Assembly (NCBI RefSeq): GCF_010470665.1
Contig: NZ_VOPZ01000003.1
Coordinates: 310,001 to 374,000, forward strand
Length of the DNA: 64,000 nt
From: Desulfovibrio sp. JC022
GTDB taxonomy: Bacteria; Desulfobacterota; Desulfovibrionia; Desulfovibrionales; Desulfovibrionaceae
Reading direction: 5' to 3'
Shown here one piece after another: positions 47,036 through 55,693 of this stretch. Position 1 is the stretch's first letter, and each line of letters begins with the position of its first letter. The notes beneath the pieces were generated by a model. That model did not search any database. It saw only the letters and a program-made list of their open reading frames with translations, and was not told where the DNA came from. Both the position numbers and the translations under genes were made by a program.

Positions 47036-47833
47036 TTACTTCTTCTCAGAATCTTTTTCCACTTCTTTTAATTCTTTTTGTCTGTCTTTTTCAAATCTGG
47101 AGTCGAGAAAGCTTCTGGTCTCGGGAAGTTGAAGTTTAAATTGGCTGTATGTCCCTACTTTGGCAGCCATATTTTTGAATATGCAATTGAGTACATGACC
47201 ACCGCTGGTGCGCTCTTTGTTTATAAAATGCCAGTGAAATCCCGGAACCCCGATTCCTTTGACGTAGGAAGGACTTTTTATGCCGATCATGGTTCCTTCA
47301 ATTTCTTTAAATCCAAAAATACTCTGATTTTTGACCACTTCTTTCAACGGCGGGTATGGTTTTTCCTGGGCCGGAACACTGCGGGTGCGCATTTTACGGA
47401 ACTTGCCGTCAATACGGATTACATAAAAAATATTTTCAGAACCAAGGGCATTTGAAATTTTGCTGTTCAACTCTTCCAGAGATTTTACGGAATCAAGCTT
47501 GATTATTTTATCTGTTTTGAACAACGCCGCAGCAGCAAATGGAGTGCGTTCGTTATCGTCCATTTTTATGGCCTCACCTCGGGCATCGACCTTGTAAACA
47601 ACTCCGTCGAGGAAAACCATTTCTCCATCCAGCCGGTTAAATGTCCCCAACCCGGTATCGCCGTGTTCTTTTAAATCGGCAATGGTCAGTTCTCCATCAT
47701 AATTGCCTGCAAGCAGGGAATCAATGATCGAGTATTGATAGATAGTGTTGCCTGCTGCGGAGAGGCCGGGCAAACAGAAAATAAAAATGGCGAACAGAAT
47801 AAGAGCGGAAGAGAGCTTATTAGTGAATTTCAT
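47036..47833 (-). CDS. budA: Alpha-acetolactate decarboxylase, with signal peptide
   Basis: Acetolactate decarboxylase converts 2-acetolactate to acetoin. The 265-residue product has IYQYSIIDSLLAGNYDGELT, HGDTGLGTFNRLDGEMVFLDG and TPFAAAALF, and the zinc ligands His200, His202 and His213 (GFHWHFINKERTSGGHVLNC), all in the family order. An N-terminal hydrophobic stretch ending LPGLSAA (residues 8-26) is a probable signal peptide, so the enzyme is probably exported. No acetolactate synthase is adjacent. A C-terminal Lys/Glu-rich tail is present. Confidence 0.9.
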   Translation of the reverse strand: MKFTNKLSSALILFAIFIFCLPGLSAAGNTIYQYSIIDSLLAGNYDGELTIADLKEHGDTGLGTFNRLDGEMVFLDGVVYKVDARGEAIKMDDNERTPFAAAALFKTDKIIKLDSVKSLEELNSKISNALGSENIFYVIRIDGKFRKMRTRSVPAQEKPYPPLKEVVKNQSIFGFKEIEGTMIGIKSPSYVKGIGVPGFHWHFINKERTSGGHVLNCIFKNMAAKVGTYSQFKLQLPETRSFLDSRFEKDRQKELKEVEKDSEKK

Positions 47834-47866
47834 TATATTCTTGCAGATTATGGCCGTTTAGAGGGG

Positions 47867-48388
47867 CTAAAACATCTTTTTTTCAAGCCTTTTGATCCAG
47901 ACATCCCCGGTGTAGGTGGAAAAAAGCAGCTTTCTGCCCACGTTTCCGCCCACGTCCATGGTAAGAGGCTTGAGCCCTTTTGCTTTCAGGTTTTCCATGG
48001 CGGCATCAATATTTCTGTTGCCGATCCCCAGTGCGCATGACGGTCTTACCTGAGAATAAGTCAAGCCGGTTGCTCCACCGAACAGTTTGACTTCAAGCTC
48101 GTTCTTTCTGACCCCCAGACGCCTCATACTCTTTAGCAAATGGTCTACTGCTGTGTCCACATATCTGCAAATCTGGAGTGACGGCTCGTTTACATCTTTT
48201 ATTTCTGAACGGGAAGGCAGGAAAGCATGGCAGATAACCCCTTGCCTTGTACGGGGGGAGAACATGGATATGGCCACGCAAGAGCCAAGCACAGTAGAAA
48301 CTATGGTCGGTTTTACGCCGATATATGCGTCACCGGTATGCAGAAACACACGGCGTATATCAGATTCACTTTGCGGCATTTTGTTCAT
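47867..48388 (-). CDS. cheD: Chemoreceptor glutamine deamidase CheD
   Basis: CheD deamidates glutamines in chemoreceptors and can interact with CheC. The 173-residue product has the catalytic Cys37 (VLGSCVAI) and His54 (ICHAFLP), spaced 17 residues as in the characterised Thermotoga enzyme, and FGGATGLTYS. The first ATG (48388) and an ATG three codons later are both possible starts. It sits apart from a che operon; the chemoreceptor at 19.4 kb could be a substrate. Confidence 0.92.
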   Translation of the reverse strand: MNKMPQSESDIRRVFLHTGDAYIGVKPTIVSTVLGSCVAISMFSPRTRQGVICHAFLPSRSEIKDVNEPSLQICRYVDTAVDHLLKSMRRLGVRKNELEVKLFGGATGLTYSQVRPSCALGIGNRNIDAAMENLKAKGLKPLTMDVGGNVGRKLLFSTYTGDVWIKRLEKKMF

Positions 48389-48521
48389 TTAATTTACAGA
48401 TTAGATGTGTCTAAGAATGTTGTGATAATATATCACTATCGCGCCCATGCCCAGTCTTATTGTTGCGGTTTGCTTTGATATTCCTAAAAAAATAATACAA
48501 GGCCGGGAGGCGTGTTAAATT

Positions 48522-49298
48522 TTAATTACTGCGGATCATCCGGAGTACTTCTTCAAATTCTTCCAACGGAGCAGCCCCGGTGACTATGACCCCGTTGACC
48601 AGAAAAACCGGAGAGGCGGTCAAACCCAGTTTGCGGGCTTCCTTGCGGTCTCCCTCAATTCGCGCTTTGACCTGCGGAGAATTCAGGGTGCGGTGCAATT
48701 GTGCCATATCCGCTCCACATTTTTCTGCCAACTCATTAAGTTTTTTTGTACCGTTTTTTTTGATCGCCAGCCTGTTTTTCAGCAGCAACTGATTCAGTTT
48801 CTTGGCCTTGGCCTGATCCTGAATAGCTAGAGCTTCATAATAACGGGCCGCAGGAAGGGACATTTTATGCAGACCGAGCGGATTGTGACGAAAACGGTAG
48901 TTGATGTTCGGATGTTTCTTCAGCAGCTGATGAATAACTTTATCAGCCTTGGCACTGCTTGCACTCTGGAAGTCGGAGAAAACAATAATGTTGATTTTTC
49001 CGTTAGAGGAGCCCCATACCGGGCGGTCCGGGTGCAATGCCGCTTTTTTCGGGTTCTGAAGCTGCTTGAGTCTGCCGGCCCTTATTCGGGACTTGTTCTT
49101 TTTTTCAAGCCCGATCTGTAACATGTCGTATAGTTCTTCTTCATGTCCTTTCAGAGCATCAAAAATCATATCCGGGTTGTTTTTAAGAACCCGGCGAATT
49201 TCTTCTTTGGAAGTATTCCGGGACTCTTCAGCTTGGCAGGTTTGCCCGTTGATTATGATTACGGATGTGAGAAAGAAGGTCAGAGCAAGGCGCAGCAT
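48522..49298 (-). CDS. DsbA-like thioredoxin-fold protein lacking the CXXC motif
   Basis: The 258-residue product has a signal peptide (MLRLALTFFLTSVIIINGQT, then CQAEE), an N-terminal helical domain (about 25-85), and a DsbA-type thioredoxin fold. The active-site position reads SDFQSASSAKAD: residues 112-115 are SASS where DsbA has CXXC. The cis-Pro loop (TASPVFLVNG) is kept. It therefore cannot form or transfer a disulfide in the usual way and may bind protein or substrate instead. ATG 49298 begins the signal peptide; the open frame extends to 49382. It follows the STAS gene by 10 bases. Confidence 0.8.
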   Translation of the reverse strand: MLRLALTFFLTSVIIINGQTCQAEESRNTSKEEIRRVLKNNPDMIFDALKGHEEELYDMLQIGLEKKNKSRIRAGRLKQLQNPKKAALHPDRPVWGSSNGKINIIVFSDFQSASSAKADKVIHQLLKKHPNINYRFRHNPLGLHKMSLPAARYYEALAIQDQAKAKKLNQLLLKNRLAIKKNGTKKLNELAEKCGADMAQLHRTLNSPQVKARIEGDRKEARKLGLTASPVFLVNGVIVTGAAPLEEFEEVLRMIRSN

Positions 49299-49308
49299 AT
49301 ATAATCTC

Positions 49309-49644
49309 TCAGGATATTTTTTCCGCAGCGGTAAGGGCGGAGCTGTAGATATTAAACATTGTTCCGAATCCGGAGATTTCAAACACTTCGCTGATCATTC
49401 CGGTAATATTAGCGAAAGCAATAGTTCCATCTGTTGCCTTCAGTTTTTTGGCACAAAAAAGTATGGCTCTGAGTCCGGCACTGGAAATGTATTCCAGATC
49501 TCCGAGATCAAATACAATTTTCGTCTCTCCAGCCTCAATTTGTTTGCACATTTCGTTTTCAAGGTCTGTAGACGTAAGAGCATCAAGGCGTCCTTTGATA
49601 CCAAGTATTAAAACATTTCCAATTTTCTTGCTGCTTATTTCCAT
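49309..49644 (-). CDS. STAS-domain protein (anti-sigma-factor antagonist type)
   Basis: STAS proteins of the SpoIIAA type relieve anti-sigma factors and are switched by serine phosphorylation. The 111-residue product has the STAS pattern and YISSAGLRAI, in which Ser55 aligns with the phosphorylated Ser58 of SpoIIAA. No anti-sigma or phosphatase gene is adjacent, although a response regulator with a SpoIIE-like domain lies at 59.8 kb. It leads the minus-strand cluster. Confidence 0.88.
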   Translation of the reverse strand: MEISSKKIGNVLILGIKGRLDALTSTDLENEMCKQIEAGETKIVFDLGDLEYISSAGLRAILFCAKKLKATDGTIAFANITGMISEVFEISGFGTMFNIYSSALTAAEKIS

Positions 49645-49945
49645 GATGAATCCTTGAGATATATAAATGTTGTGCGCTTAGCGGTATGATTATTAAAGAA
49701 TAAACTTCATCCATTTAGAGCCGTTTGTAAAGGGGGGGCCTATCGAGTCCGTAGTAGATGAAACGTTCAACGGAAGATTGCCCAGATATCGTCATGCAAG
49801 AAATAAACATCAATGTTCATAGCTGGTTGCCAGACAAACAATACGTAGCATGATTGAACTGAATAGACATTAACAGAACAAAATAAAAGTGATATGCTTA
49901 TAGTATTAAAAATTTCATCTTAAAGATTCATATTGCGGAGGAATT
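49645..49945. other. Divergent region between STAS gene and the FecR/RTX gene
   Basis: The 301 bases hold no credible ORF. No c-di-GMP riboswitch motif, CRP-like site or sigma-54 promoter was recognised. A GCGGAGGAA ribosome-binding site for the downstream gene is at 49935-49943. Confidence 0.5.
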
Positions 49946-52609
49946 ATGCCCGACCAAACAACCGGACCGCAAAAAATCGGCATTGTAACCGGACTTACCG
50001 GTGAAGCATTTGCCGAATCAGCTTCAGGAGCAAGACCCCTTGCTCCCGGATCTCCTATTTATGAAGGTGAGGAGCTGGTTACTGCTGCGGACGGCAATGT
50101 TGAGATCAGGCTTCTTGACGACACCTTGCTCTCTCAGGGTGCAAATTCGCGCATCGCATTAGACGATTATATTTATGATGACTCCTCAGGAGTCGGCGAC
50201 TTTCTGGCTAACATTACTCAGGGAACTTTCCGCATGGTCACCGGTAAAATAGCGGAGCAGAATCCTGACCGGTTCAAGGTCGGAACCCCGCTGGCAACCA
50301 TCGGTATCCGTGGTACTATTATTCTCAGCGAAGTAGGTCCTGACGGCGAGAAGCACGGTGTTGAAGAAATCCATGCCGGAAAGGCTATGCTTTTGCAAAG
50401 TAAAGTAACCGGAGCGATGCGCCAGCTTTTTTCCGGGCAGATAGTCGATGTCAGCGGCTCAGGTCTGCTCAGCTCCGTTCGCCCTCTCTCTGCACGGGAA
50501 CTTCAGAATTTCCGTAAAGTTGCCCCCGCAAATATCAGACAGGAACAGGATATCCGTGAACCGCAGGATGATAAGCAACAGGATGATCAGATTAATGAAC
50601 AAATTGATGAGCAGCAGGAAGAGCTTTCAGGTGATGTGAGTCCTGGGGGCGGTACTCCCAGTGAAGACCCCGGAGTGGATGGTGGTGTGCTGCATGCCAA
50701 TAAAGGTGTTTTTGAACATGAAGAAAAAGGTCTGGCAGACCAAAAAAGATTTGAGCCTGAAAAAATAGGCGAAAAGCCTGAACCGAATGATAAGCCTGAT
50801 ACTGGAGAAGATAAGAAGCCCGAAAAACAAAATGGCGAGAGAGAGGGAGAGTTATTAGAAAAGGCTGACAGCACAAAAGGTGAGACCGGAGAAGGGCCTA
50901 AAGAGGCAAAACCGACGGTTGAGCCTGTGCTTGATGAAACTGGTGAACCTGAAAGCACTACCGATTCTGACAGCCCCAGTGAACCTGAAAGCGATCCGCA
51001 CAACATAACAGGAAGCGGGCTTATAGAGGGCACATTAGAAGCTGATACCATTACCGGAAGCAGTTCCAGTGATACCATCCGGGGATTTGCCGGCAACGAT
51101 ACCCTTTACGGTAAAGATGGTAACGATACTTTGCAGGGAGCTGAAGGTTCAGATACCCTTCTCGGTGGAGTTGGCAATGATGACCTTGACGGAGGGACCG
51201 GGCTTTCCACTGAAGTAGATTTCGTTTCTTACGCAGAGGCAACAGGCAGTGTGACCGCAAGCCTGCAATCCGGCTCATCCAGCGGTGCGGACGGAAGCGA
51301 TACCCTCAGCAATTTTGAAGGAATTATCGGTTCCGTCCATGATGATACTCTTGACGGTGACAGTGCAAACAACACCCTGCGCGGCAATAGCGGCAAAGAC
51401 ACCCTTACCGGCGGAGAAGGCGATGATCATCTTGACGGAGGGGCGGGGATTGATTTTGTTTCCTATGCCGGGGCCGGAGCAAGTGTGAGCGTAGATTTAC
51501 TGAACGGGACCACCAGCGGTGCTCACGGGCAGGATACTATTGAGAATATTGAAGGAATAACTGGCTCCACTCACGACGATACTCTTGATGGCGATAACGC
51601 GGATAACACAATTTACGGTAATGACGGGGTTGATACAATACATGGCGGCGGCGGGGCAGATACTCTCGTCGGTGGGGCAGGAAATGACAGTCTTTACGGT
51701 GACGGCGGGATAGATACGGTCTCATATGCAGGAGCCAGCGGTGGTGTAACCGTGGATCTTTCGCTTAATACCGCTACCGGAGCTGACGGTAATGACACCC
51801 TCAGCTCTATTGAAAATGTTATCGGTTCTTCTCATGCCGATAATATTACCGGCGATTCCGGCGGTAATATTTTTGTAGATACTGATAGTGCAGATGATGC
51901 TTATAATGGCGGTCTGGGAACTGATACAGTGGATTATTCGGGTAGAGGAAGCGCCGTCCAAGCTCTTTTTGACCAGAATAAGGTTAGTTATGGCATGATG
52001 CAGTTTGACACTATTACTTCAATTGAAATCGTCATAGGTACCCAGTATGATGACAGTTTCCAGATCGGAGACAGCAATGCCACCATGCATGCCGGGGAAG
52101 GGACCGACCATATGCATTGTGCAAGCCTTTCTGCAAGTGTCTCAATTAATAACAGTAACGGCACTGCAACCAGCGGTTCCTATACATACGCTTTCAGCGG
52201 GATAGAGACGTTTTTCGGCACCGGTATTCCTGCTGGCGGAGATGTTTTTATAGGAAATACATCCGGCTCAGAGACTGTTGATCTGGGTGAAGGTTCCGAT
52301 ACATTTACATTATATAATAATGCCGCAACGACCATAGAATACGGGTCGCTATATACGAACGCAGATACCATAAATAATTTTAACAGCGGCGAAGATAAGT
52401 TCCTGTTTACAGACATGATGACTTTCGACAATACCGCCGGATTCAAGGCTGACGGGACTGTTTCCGGATCGACATCCGCGTACTTTATCTATGAAAGTAA
52501 CAAACTGTACTACGATGCCGATGGTGACGGTTCAGGAGATTCTCCGGTTCTCATTGCCGATGTTAATGGTGATGCTGTCCAGCAGAGTGACATCACTTTC
52601 AGCTGGTAA
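49946..52609 (+). CDS. FecR-domain protein with RTX (calcium-binding) repeats
   Basis: The 887-residue product has no signal peptide. It begins with a FecR-type domain (about 45-165, GNVEIRLLDDTLLSQGANSR to FKVGTPLATIGIRGT), followed by an acidic, Pro/Glu/Lys-rich linker (about 200-360), then RTX nonapeptides (GG-x-G-x-D-x-L/I-x) arranged in at least three larger modules of about 65-70 residues that share a VSYA...GADG.DTL...IGS.HDDTLDGD pattern, and a Ca-binding-like C-terminal part. RTX proteins are usually exported by type I secretion with a C-terminal signal; no such genes are nearby. FecR-RTX fusions are seen in Desulfovibrio and other surface-attached bacteria. Adhesin-like, function inferred. 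Confidence 0.8.
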   Translation: MPDQTTGPQKIGIVTGLTGEAFAESASGARPLAPGSPIYEGEELVTAADGNVEIRLLDDTLLSQGANSRIALDDYIYDDSSGVGDFLANITQGTFRMVTGKIAEQNPDRFKVGTPLATIGIRGTIILSEVGPDGEKHGVEEIHAGKAMLLQSKVTGAMRQLFSGQIVDVSGSGLLSSVRPLSARELQNFRKVAPANIRQEQDIREPQDDKQQDDQINEQIDEQQEELSGDVSPGGGTPSEDPGVDGGVLHANKGVFEHEEKGLADQKRFEPEKIGEKPEPNDKPDTGEDKKPEKQNGEREGELLEKADSTKGETGEGPKEAKPTVEPVLDETGEPESTTDSDSPSEPESDPHNITGSGLIEGTLEADTITGSSSSDTIRGFAGNDTLYGKDGNDTLQGAEGSDTLLGGVGNDDLDGGTGLSTEVDFVSYAEATGSVTASLQSGSSSGADGSDTLSNFEGIIGSVHDDTLDGDSANNTLRGNSGKDTLTGGEGDDHLDGGAGIDFVSYAGAGASVSVDLLNGTTSGAHGQDTIENIEGITGSTHDDTLDGDNADNTIYGNDGVDTIHGGGGADTLVGGAGNDSLYGDGGIDTVSYAGASGGVTVDLSLNTATGADGNDTLSSIENVIGSSHADNITGDSGGNIFVDTDSADDAYNGGLGTDTVDYSGRGSAVQALFDQNKVSYGMMQFDTITSIEIVIGTQYDDSFQIGDSNATMHAGEGTDHMHCASLSASVSINNSNGTATSGSYTYAFSGIETFFGTGIPAGGDVFIGNTSGSETVDLGEGSDTFTLYNNAATTIEYGSLYTNADTINNFNSGEDKFLFTDMMTFDNTAGFKADGTVSGSTSAYFIYESNKLYYDADGDGSGDSPVLIADVNGDAVQQSDITFSW

Positions 52610-52620
52610 GTCGGCCATTA

Positions 52621-53334
52621 CTAAAAATTCATCCATGCCGGAACCAAACGTCCGGCTTCGGAAAGTTCTTTTTCCAATTCCTCCACATTCGGCTCCACCA
52701 TTTTGACCAGCCGCCAGTATTTTGCGGAATGGTTGAGGTGCACTGTATGGCAGAGTTCATGGATCAAAACGTAGCGCATCAGGCGGTAAGGAAGGAACAT
52801 GAGTTTCATGTTCAGATTGATGTTGCCCTTGGCGGAACAGCTTCCCCAGCGTTTGCGCTGAGCGCGGATGAATGCTTTGCTGAAGGGCAGATTTAGTTCT
52901 GTTGAAATTTTTTTAAGCTCAGGGACAAGGAATTTCCGTGCCTCGCTGCGTACAAAACGGGTCAGCAATTTAAGCTCTTCTTCCGGGGACCAACCGGAGC
53001 CGCTTAAGAGCAACTTGTCTACATTGCGGCGCATGCGCAGGACCGGCTTACGATTTTCAACTCGCCTGATGGTATAAATATTTCCGCTGGCGACAAAGCA
53101 TATTTCATCGGGCAGGACTAGCTGCGGCTGACTCAGGGACAGTCCCTTCTGTTCCAGTTTGCGGATGTTGTGTTCAATCCATTCACGCCGTTTTTCAAGA
53201 AAGTAAGGCACATCACGACGATTAGTGCCTTTGGGCAGCACCACTTCAATCCCTTTATCAGGAATGAGTTTGATGATTACGTTTTTGGCCCTAGGGCTGA
53301 CCCGAACAGTGTACGGGGGAGGAAAATCTGCCAT
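52621..53334 (-). CDS. YgjP-like metallopeptidase (DUF45, M48-like)
   Basis: The 237-residue product has the zinc motif HELCH (192-196) followed by a further His at about 202 (HLNHSAKYW), the arrangement of the YgjP/DUF45 family. The conserved RWGSCS segment precedes it (about 162-167), as usual. Substrate is unknown; the family is widespread and conserved. It converges with the RTX gene, with 11 bases between the stops. Confidence 0.9.
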   Translation of the reverse strand: MADFPPPYTVRVSPRAKNVIIKLIPDKGIEVVLPKGTNRRDVPYFLEKRREWIEHNIRKLEQKGLSLSQPQLVLPDEICFVASGNIYTIRRVENRKPVLRMRRNVDKLLLSGSGWSPEEELKLLTRFVRSEARKFLVPELKKISTELNLPFSKAFIRAQRKRWGSCSAKGNINLNMKLMFLPYRLMRYVLIHELCHTVHLNHSAKYWRLVKMVEPNVEELEKELSEAGRLVPAWMNF

Positions 53335-53454
53335 TTATTGCCTGCTAAATTTTACTTGTTTTATAAAAGGTGCGGGATTACTTTTGCCATCCCTGCTTAT
53401 ACTTTCGTTTATTTCAATCTCACCATTTTAAGTTATCATTTTAAGGATTAGGGC

Positions 53455-54615
53455 GTGCCTACAAAAAACTTCACTTCCCGTAAGATGTATATATTTCTGC
53501 TTGTGCTGACCATCGCCACAACCGTTGGTTTTCAGGGCTGGCGGACCCTGCTCAACAACTTTGCTGTCGAAGTCGCCGGGTTGGACGGCGGGCAGTTCGG
53601 TATGCTCGGTTCCATTCGGGAAATCCCGGGCTTTCTGGCTCTGCTTGTAATCTACGTGCTCATGTTCATCAAGGAGCACCGTCTGGCCGCACTTTCGGTG
53701 ATTGTCATGGGATTTGGTATCTGCATGACCGGATTCATGCCGTCTTTTGCCGGATTAGCCTTTACTACTTTGGTCATGTCCTTCGGCTTCCACTACTACG
53801 AAACTTTGAATCAATCCCTGACCTTACAATATTTTGGTTACTCCGAAGCCCCGCTGGTCATGGGCCGACTGCGCAGTCTTGCCGCGGCTACCAATATCTG
53901 CGTGGGCATTGTGGTCATCTCCATTTCAGGATTCATGGGCTATAAGGAAATATTTCTGGGAGCGGGCATAGTCGCGATTCTGGCCGGACTCTACTGCCTG
54001 ACCCGTGATCCTTCATCAACGGACCTGCCTCCGCAGCATAAAAAGATGATCTTCCGCTCCAAGTACTGGCTCTTTTACGCCTTAACCTTTATTGCCGGGG
54101 CGCGCAGGCAGATTTTCGTGGCTTTTGCAGTCTTCCTGCTGGTTAAAAAATTCGGCTTTTCATTGCAACACATTGCCATTCTTTTTGTGGTCAACAACAT
54201 AATCAACTATTTCGTGAACCCAATCATTGCCAAGTCGGTCAACAAGTTTGGTGAACGCAAGGTACTTACTCTTGAATACGCCAGCCTTGCCGTGATTTTC
54301 ACCGCTTATGCCTACACAGACAGCCCCCTTGTGGGCGCGCTGCTCTACATTCTGGACAATATCTTTTTCAACTTCACCATAGCCATCAAAACTTTTTTCC
54401 AAAAAATAGCGGATAAGCCGGACATTGCACCGAGCATGGCGGTAAGCTTTACCATCAACCATATTGCAGCGGTTTTTATCCCCGCGCTGGGCGGCATTGC
54501 ATGGATGCAGGATTACCGCATAGTTTTCCTCGGAGCTGCCGCCATGTCGCTTGTTTCTTTGGTTTTGAGCCAATTTGTGGATCGCGAATTGCGTTTGAAA
54601 GGGCAGGTCGGGTAA
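53455..54615 (+). CDS. Major facilitator superfamily transporter
   Basis: The 386-residue product has about twelve predicted membrane segments in two halves. The start is GTG at 53455 with AAGGA upstream. No family-specific motif is clear; FNFTIAIKTFFQKIADKPDI and the lack of a substrate-binding Arg/Glu signature leave the substrate open. The nearest gene downstream encodes an outer-membrane-like protein on the same strand, but the two are not tightly spaced. Confidence 0.8.
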   Translation: MPTKNFTSRKMYIFLLVLTIATTVGFQGWRTLLNNFAVEVAGLDGGQFGMLGSIREIPGFLALLVIYVLMFIKEHRLAALSVIVMGFGICMTGFMPSFAGLAFTTLVMSFGFHYYETLNQSLTLQYFGYSEAPLVMGRLRSLAAATNICVGIVVISISGFMGYKEIFLGAGIVAILAGLYCLTRDPSSTDLPPQHKKMIFRSKYWLFYALTFIAGARRQIFVAFAVFLLVKKFGFSLQHIAILFVVNNIINYFVNPIIAKSVNKFGERKVLTLEYASLAVIFTAYAYTDSPLVGALLYILDNIFFNFTIAIKTFFQKIADKPDIAPSMAVSFTINHIAAVFIPALGGIAWMQDYRIVFLGAAAMSLVSLVLSQFVDRELRLKGQVG

Positions 54616-54748
54616 ATAAAATTAGAGCACAACTTAATAATTCTTAAGTTTTAGTTTTTAAGAATTGGTATATTCCTTTTGATAAGTGATTGCCTGCGTG
54701 TAACCATACATAATCTGCTGTTTCGATAATTTTAAAGGGAGTTTGGTT

Positions 54749-55630
54749 TTGCCTATTAAATTTACAAATATAGTCCTCGCCCTGTTCATAATCTGCTGCG
54801 CAAGCAGTGCCGCAGCCGGAGAACGTTCCATTTTTGAACCCGTATCCATACGGACTACGGGTAAATTTATTTCCGATGCCGACTACAAAGACAGTGACGG
54901 TTCCTCAAGTGTTGCCGGGGGGCAGGTTCGTTTGAATGCCGGGGGATTTTCACTCAGCTATGAAGGACAGCACTACTCTTGGGATAATGTGGATCAGCTC
55001 AGTTTCGGTAACGGGCAGGATGATCCTTGGAATACTTTGCATCGTTTAAGTGTCGGTTACAGCCATAATGGACGTATTACCCAAAAAGTGTTTTACGGGG
55101 TTGGAATTACCGGGACTTCCGCTTTTGAAGAACAGATGCAAGATTCTTTTGGTGGAGCCTTGCGTGGGCATATCGGTTATTTCTTCAATGAAAATTTGAA
55201 GGCTTTAGTCGGTCTGCGTGCCTTTGCCAACAGCATCCGCGTATCCGCCATGCCTTATTTCGGCATTAACTACACCGACTTTGCTGCTGACGGCTCCGGG
55301 TATTTCGTGAATCTCGGCATGCCTTCCACTGAGCTAGGATATTCTTTTGATGATGTTTCCACCATACGCACAGCCTTCAACTTTGACGGCAAGACCTACC
55401 GCCTCAAAGACGACAGTGCAGTTTCTGATGCCGGATATGTGCAGATGAGCAGCATGAAATTGGGAGTCTATTACGATTACAAGCCGACCAAGAATTGCTC
55501 TATCTCCATCGGCCCGGAATACGTATTTGCTCGCGAAACCAAGTTTTTTGACAAGAGCGGGGACAAGTACGGTTCAGAAGATCAGGAATCCGCTTTCGGA
55601 GCGTTTTTTAATTTAAAGTATAAGTTTTAA
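54749..55630 (+). CDS. Probable outer-membrane beta-barrel protein
   Basis: The 293-residue product has a signal peptide (PIKFTNIVLALFIICC, cleavage after AAA) and then alternating polar/hydrophobic strands ending in a C-terminal aromatic (NLKYKF), the pattern of an outer-membrane beta-barrel. Start codon TTG 54749 was chosen because AAAGGGAG lies 7 bases upstream; another TTG at 54743 is too close to it. Function is unknown; no family is named. A bidirectional terminator follows. Confidence 0.72.
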   Translation: MPIKFTNIVLALFIICCASSAAAGERSIFEPVSIRTTGKFISDADYKDSDGSSSVAGGQVRLNAGGFSLSYEGQHYSWDNVDQLSFGNGQDDPWNTLHRLSVGYSHNGRITQKVFYGVGITGTSAFEEQMQDSFGGALRGHIGYFFNENLKALVGLRAFANSIRVSAMPYFGINYTDFAADGSGYFVNLGMPSTELGYSFDDVSTIRTAFNFDGKTYRLKDDSAVSDAGYVQMSSMKLGVYYDYKPTKNCSISIGPEYVFARETKFFDKSGDKYGSEDQESAFGAFFNLKYKF

Positions 55631-55651
55631 TTTTTACAGATCATCAAATAC

Positions 55652-55690
55652 AAAAATCCCCCTGAAATATCATTTCAGGGGGATTTTTGT
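55652..55690. terminator. Bidirectional terminator
   Basis: AAAAATCCCCCTGAAA pairs exactly with TTTCAGGGGGATTTTT around a 5-base loop and serves the convergent barrel and aminotransferase genes. Confidence 0.93.
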
Positions 55691-55693
55691 ATT

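Noticed and set aside
49645-49945. c-di-GMP riboswitch before the FecR/RTX gene
   Set aside because: The conserved GEMM core segments are not present.
54658-54849. 63-codon minus-strand ORF upstream of the barrel protein
   Set aside because: It overlaps the signal-peptide region of a supported gene and has no ribosome-binding site.
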